DNA of 64,000 nt from JADJXM01 sp937967285. GTDB lineage: Bacteria > Acidobacteriota > Blastocatellia > RBC074. The stretch spans positions 77,463 to 141,462 of the forward strand of contig JBFWQI010000013.1 of NCBI GenBank assembly GCA_050249535.1, written 5' to 3'. The notes beneath the pieces were generated by a model. That model ran no database searches. It had not been told where the DNA came from and saw only the letters and a list, made by a program, of their open reading frames with translations. Below are positions 60,000 to 64,000 of this stretch, piece by piece. The position numbers were made by a program, and so were the translations under genes. The first letter of the stretch is position 1. Each line of letters starts with the position of its first letter.

Positions 60000-62900
60000 A
60001 TGAGCAGATCGCGGAAAAAAAAAGTCGAAGGGCGGAGGTCAGGACTGACTGGCAGAATCACCGTGCTAAGTCATATGGCGCTTTCCGGACTCTGGCTGAT
60101 CATCTGCCTGAATTCCGTTGTCAGCGGGCAGGTCGGCAAGGAAAACGCCGGAAACTATCTTCGACAAAGGTGGACCACGGAAAATGGCCTGCCGCAGAAC
60201 TCGGTCATGGCAGTCGAGCAAACCAGCGACGGGTATTTGTGGCTGGGCACTTTCGGCGGGCTGGCAAGATTCGACGGCATAAGATTCACGGTCTTCGACG
60301 CCGGCAACACACCGGGCCTCAAAGGCAACCGGATAATCGCTCTGCATAAAGACCGCAATGATAATCTGTGGATCGGATCAGCTCACGGCGGCCTGAGCCG
60401 TTATGCAAATGGTCGATTCACAACCTGGACCACCAGGGACGGTCTGCCGGATGATCAGGTAAGGGGGATTACCGAAGATCGTGCCGGTGATATATGGGTA
60501 CTCACGAGGCGAGGTCTGTCACGACTGACGGACGGACGATTCAGCACGGTCCTGATAAACGATCTCTCACCGGGTTTGGGGAAATGGATTATCGGCGCAA
60601 CGAGAGACGGCAGTATCTGGGTGTCCACCAGTTCAGGTCTAATACGTTATCGTGAAGGAAACCTAACCACTTATAAATCTATCGGCGGCATACCGCTGAC
60701 CCCTGCTATCAATATTAAAGAGACCTCTGACGGCAGTTTCTGGGTAGCTTCGCACTATGGCCTGTTCAGGTTCAGGGACGAACAGTTCACGGCTTACGCA
60801 ACGTACGATTACAGAATCAAGAGTGAGGTTCCCGGTTATGACCAACCTCTCGATAATCTGGTCTATTTCATTTATGAAGACAGCGGGCGAACCTGTTTCC
60901 TCACACCGGCCGGCATTTCAATACTCGAGGATGGTAAGATCGTTCCGTTTCAGAAGATCGAGGGATTAAGAGATTTATTTCGCAAGGGCGAACGTGTGCA
61001 ATGCCTCATCAGAGATCGTGAGGGAAACCTGTGGATAGGAAATGTCGGCTTCGGTTTGAGCCGCTTCAAAGTGGCGCCGATAGTCTCCTATACCGCTGAA
61101 AATGGACTGTCGGATCTTGGGTTTGAAACCATCTACGGTGATGTCGAAGGAAATCTGTGGATGGGAGGGCCACTATTATACCGCCGTCGCGGCACGGAAA
61201 TCACCAGCTTCGCCGGTTTGATAGACATTAGATCCATATACCGTGATCGCAGCGGAGCCCTCTGGACAGGGCTTCAGAACGGTTTGTACAGATTCATCAA
61301 CGGACAGATCACATCCGTCGGCATGACAAGAAATATGCTGCCACATATGCCGATACACACAATATTTGAAGACCGTGCCGGACAGTTGTGGATGGGAGCA
61401 GAGACAAGCCCGTTGGCCACGGGTGGGCTTTTCTTGTTCAGGAACGGCGATTTCATCCCTTTCCGGACAAATGACGGACTGGCCTCCAACGATGTCCGGA
61501 TCATCGCGCAGGATCTCGATGGCGCATTGTGGATCGGCACCACCAACGGACTCAGCCGGCTCAAGGATGGGAAGTTCACCAGTTACACGACTGCGAACGG
61601 GCTTTCTCATAATTCCATCCGCGAGATTCACATTGAGAAGGACGGCGCTCTGTGGATCGGAACATACGGAGGCGGATTGAACCGGTTCAAAGATGGCCGT
61701 TTTGTCGCGATCACCAGGAATGACGGGCTATTCGACAACATTGTTTCGCGGATCCTGACGGATGATCACGGCAATTTCTGGATGAGCTGCAATCGCGGCA
61801 TATATCGCACGAATCTGAAGGAGCTTAACGATTTCGCGGACGGAAAGATCAAGGCCGTCAACTCGGTCGCCTACGGTATTGACGACGGGATGAAGTCGAG
61901 CGAGACCAATGGCGGCAACCAGCCCGCCGGGTGGAGGACCGATGATGGCAGGCTCTGGTTTCCGACGCTGCGAGGGGTAGCGGTCGTTGATCCGAAGCGC
62001 TTCAATTCGATGCCGCCGCCGGTCATTATTGAACGTCTCCTGGCTGACGCTTCACCGCTCGATGTGTATGCTCCGGCCCCGGTCCAGCCGGGCAACGGCG
62101 ACCTCGAGATTCAATATACATCTTTGAATCTCACCGCTCCTGAAAAAGCGCGATTCAGATACCGGCTCGAAGGATATGACGAAAACTGGATAGATGCCGG
62201 CACTCGCCGGACGGCATACTACACTGGCGTCCCGCCGGGCAGCTATACATTCCACGTCATCGCCGCCAACGGCGATGGTGTCTGGAACGAGACCGGCGCA
62301 AGGATTGAATTCCGACTTCTGCCTCACTTCTATCAGACCTGGTGGTTTTACGGGCTGTGCGCGCTGGCCGCTGGATTTCTGGCATTCGGGGCTTACCGGC
62401 TGCGCGTCCGGCAATTGGTCAGTCGGACTGCAGAGTTGGAGACGAAGGTGGCTGAGCGGACCGGCATGATCGCCGAACAGAGCCACAAACTCGAACTGGC
62501 CAACGAACAACTGGCTCATGCCAACATTCAGCTCAACCAGTCCAATGACGACCTGCTCTCGACGCTCAACCAGTTGCGTCTTGGCGTTCTAATCACCGAC
62601 CGGAACGGACGGGTCAATTTCATCAGCGAAACCGCTGAAACGCTGCTTGGTCACAGCAAGAACGACCTCGCCGAACGCGACTGGTCCGAGGCCTTGCCCT
62701 TGAAAGCGACTGACCTCGAAAATCTCCGGTCGATTGTCATGCTGCCGCAAGAGCAGCGTACAAAACTGCCCGTTCACCTGCAGGGAGCCGGCGGCCGCAA
62801 TTACTGGATGGAGATCGAGGCGCTGGACGATCCCCGCGATCCGGCCCGCAGGATCTTCTGCCTCTACGACGTGTCCGAAATATATGATCTGCGCAGCCTG

Positions 62901-63851
62901 CTCGCCGACAAGGCGGGTTTCCACGACATGATCGGAGACAGTCCGGTCATGCAGATCGTCTACAAACAGATCCAGGATGTGGCGCAGTTCGAATCGACGG
63001 TTCTGATCGACGGCGAAACGGGAACCGGCAAGGAACTGGCCGCGCGCGCCATCCATTATGCCGGGCCGCGTCGCACAGGGCCGTTCATCGCGCTCAACTG
63101 TGCAGGGCTGACCGAATCGCTGGTCAACAGCCAGCTCTTCGGCCACAAGCGCGGAGCCTTCACCGGCGCGGTATCGGATCAGATCGGCGTCTTCGAGGCA
63201 GCCAACGGCGGGACATTGTTTCTCGACGAGATCGGCGACATCCCTGCATCTGTCCAGACCAGCCTGTTGCGCGTTCTGCAGGAGCGTGAGATCGCCCGCA
63301 TCGGCGAATCGAAACCGCGCAAGATCGATGTCCGCGTGATCGCGGCAACACACCGCGATCTGAACCAGGAAGTGTCGGCCGGCAATTTTCGGCAGGATTT
63401 GCTCTACCGCATCCGCGTCACCCGAATCCACCTGCCGGCGCTGCGCGAACGGCTTGACGATATCCCTCTGCTGGTCGCCTGGTTTTTGAGCCAGTCGCGC
63501 ACATCGAACGGAACCTCGGCTCAGGAGATCAGCCAGGATGCCATGGAGCGGTTGATGCACTACGACTGGCCCGGAAATATCCGCGAATTGAAGAGCGCCG
63601 TCGAAGCGGCCATCATTCACTGCACGAGCGGCATCATTCAGTATGACGATCTTCCGGCCGAGATCACCCATGGCGCAGTCCACGCCGCCTCGACTCCCCC
63701 ACTTCCCGCCACCGATCAGGAGAGAATCAAGCTAATTCAGGATGCCCTTGGTAAAACTTATGGTAATCGCGCCGCCGCAGCCAGACTTCTGGGCGTCAGT
63801 CGCTCGACTTTATACAACTGGCTCAAGGAACTCGGCCTCGACAGAAATTGA
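60000..63851 (+). CDS. Membrane-bound sigma-54 activator with periplasmic two-component-type propeller
   Basis: 1283 residues. A signal anchor (~20-42, MALSGLWLIICLNSVV) leads to a long periplasmic domain of reg_prop blades (~50-680; motifs like SDGYLWLGTFGGLARFDG, GALWIGTTNGLSRLKDGKFT) and a Y_Y_Y domain (~700-775, RFRYRLEGYDENWIDAGTRR). One transmembrane helix (~780-800) leads to a coiled coil and a PAS domain (~860-960). The AAA+ sigma-54 domain (~978-1215) has Walker A GETGTGKELAARAI, GAFTGA (~1051) and Walker B GGTLFLDEIGD; a Fis-type HTH (RAAAARLLGVSRSTLYNWL) ends the chain. No histidine kinase or receiver is present, so signal and transcription output seem joined in one protein. Confidence 0.93.
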   Translation: MSRSRKKKVEGRRSGLTGRITVLSHMALSGLWLIICLNSVVSGQVGKENAGNYLRQRWTTENGLPQNSVMAVEQTSDGYLWLGTFGGLARFDGIRFTVFDAGNTPGLKGNRIIALHKDRNDNLWIGSAHGGLSRYANGRFTTWTTRDGLPDDQVRGITEDRAGDIWVLTRRGLSRLTDGRFSTVLINDLSPGLGKWIIGATRDGSIWVSTSSGLIRYREGNLTTYKSIGGIPLTPAINIKETSDGSFWVASHYGLFRFRDEQFTAYATYDYRIKSEVPGYDQPLDNLVYFIYEDSGRTCFLTPAGISILEDGKIVPFQKIEGLRDLFRKGERVQCLIRDREGNLWIGNVGFGLSRFKVAPIVSYTAENGLSDLGFETIYGDVEGNLWMGGPLLYRRRGTEITSFAGLIDIRSIYRDRSGALWTGLQNGLYRFINGQITSVGMTRNMLPHMPIHTIFEDRAGQLWMGAETSPLATGGLFLFRNGDFIPFRTNDGLASNDVRIIAQDLDGALWIGTTNGLSRLKDGKFTSYTTANGLSHNSIREIHIEKDGALWIGTYGGGLNRFKDGRFVAITRNDGLFDNIVSRILTDDHGNFWMSCNRGIYRTNLKELNDFADGKIKAVNSVAYGIDDGMKSSETNGGNQPAGWRTDDGRLWFPTLRGVAVVDPKRFNSMPPPVIIERLLADASPLDVYAPAPVQPGNGDLEIQYTSLNLTAPEKARFRYRLEGYDENWIDAGTRRTAYYTGVPPGSYTFHVIAANGDGVWNETGARIEFRLLPHFYQTWWFYGLCALAAGFLAFGAYRLRVRQLVSRTAELETKVAERTGMIAEQSHKLELANEQLAHANIQLNQSNDDLLSTLNQLRLGVLITDRNGRVNFISETAETLLGHSKNDLAERDWSEALPLKATDLENLRSIVMLPQEQRTKLPVHLQGAGGRNYWMEIEALDDPRDPARRIFCLYDVSEIYDLRSLLADKAGFHDMIGDSPVMQIVYKQIQDVAQFESTVLIDGETGTGKELAARAIHYAGPRRTGPFIALNCAGLTESLVNSQLFGHKRGAFTGAVSDQIGVFEAANGGTLFLDEIGDIPASVQTSLLRVLQEREIARIGESKPRKIDVRVIAATHRDLNQEVSAGNFRQDLLYRIRVTRIHLPALRERLDDIPLLVAWFLSQSRTSNGTSAQEISQDAMERLMHYDWPGNIRELKSAVEAAIIHCTSGIIQYDDLPAEITHGAVHAASTPPLPATDQERIKLIQDALGKTYGNRAAAARLLGVSRSTLYNWLKELGLDRN

Positions 63852-63908
63852 TAATCCTGCGATTAAGGGTTATCGCAAAGACCGCAAAGGGAGCAAAGAG
63901 ATTTATCG

Positions 63909-64000
<92 letters not shown>

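Overview
The window looks like chromosome of an Acidobacteriota bacterium; I cannot fix the class from sequence alone. The reasons are a base composition near 60% GC; two very large secreted proteins that end in the acidobacterial TIGR03437-type domain; an acidobacterial-type VWA protein; a Ser/Thr kinase with TolB-like and TPR regions; and Gram-negative envelope genes (LptB, LptC/LptA, Tat). I see no rRNA or tRNA genes, no prophage and no CRISPR array.

Layout. 1-1.6 kb: split methylmalonyl-CoA mutase and a crotonase-fold protein. 1.6-7.2 kb: Ser/Thr kinase, ComF, an MreB-like protein, a strongly promoted and terminated small-RNA candidate, and an HNH protein. 7.2-16.2 kb: two secreted beta-propeller or surface proteins. 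16.6-23 kb: DedA, Pcm-SurE (minus strand), then an AI-2E family permease, a GGQ-domain protein, RlmN and NadB (plus strand). 23.4-32.2 kb (minus strand): LptC/LptA, LptB, RpoN, HPF, RapZ, EIIA, HPr and EI, a regulatory PTS/sigma-54/LPS-export cluster. 32.4-39.5 kb: GMC oxidoreductase, a secreted protein, a ChbG-like deacetylase, and a MerR-CopA metal-resistance operon. 39.8-46.1 kb: Cys-rich protein, SpeA with a deoxyhypusine-synthase-like partner, LysM/BON protein, AroB. 46.4-57.5 kb: a degenerate M3-like peptidase, small secreted proteins, VWA protein, TatA-TatC, TPR protein, lipid kinase, 2-hydroxyacid dehydrogenase, a membrane protein. 57.7-64 kb: sulfatase, a Flp pilin with a textbook sigma-54 promoter, a divergent membrane-bound sigma-54 activator with a periplasmic propeller, and the 3-prime end of a group II intron.

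How things connect. RpoN is encoded at 27.5-29.1 kb. A pilin promoter matching the full sigma-54 consensus sits next to a divergent gene whose product joins a two-component-type propeller sensor directly to a PAS/AAA+/Fis module. Together these suggest a one-protein route from an extracellular signal to pilus expression. Arginine decarboxylase is followed by a deoxyhypusine-synthase homologue whose catalytic lysine is replaced by arginine, pointing to altered polyamine or agmatine chemistry.

The intergenic spaces are unusual. Every tail-to-tail gene junction here carries a large inverted repeat, and several repeat families recur: elements bounded by GGAGTGCGG and CCGCACTCC, period-7 minisatellites, CACAAAG-type arrays and a ~95-bp palindromic dispersed element. 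They often begin right at stop codons.
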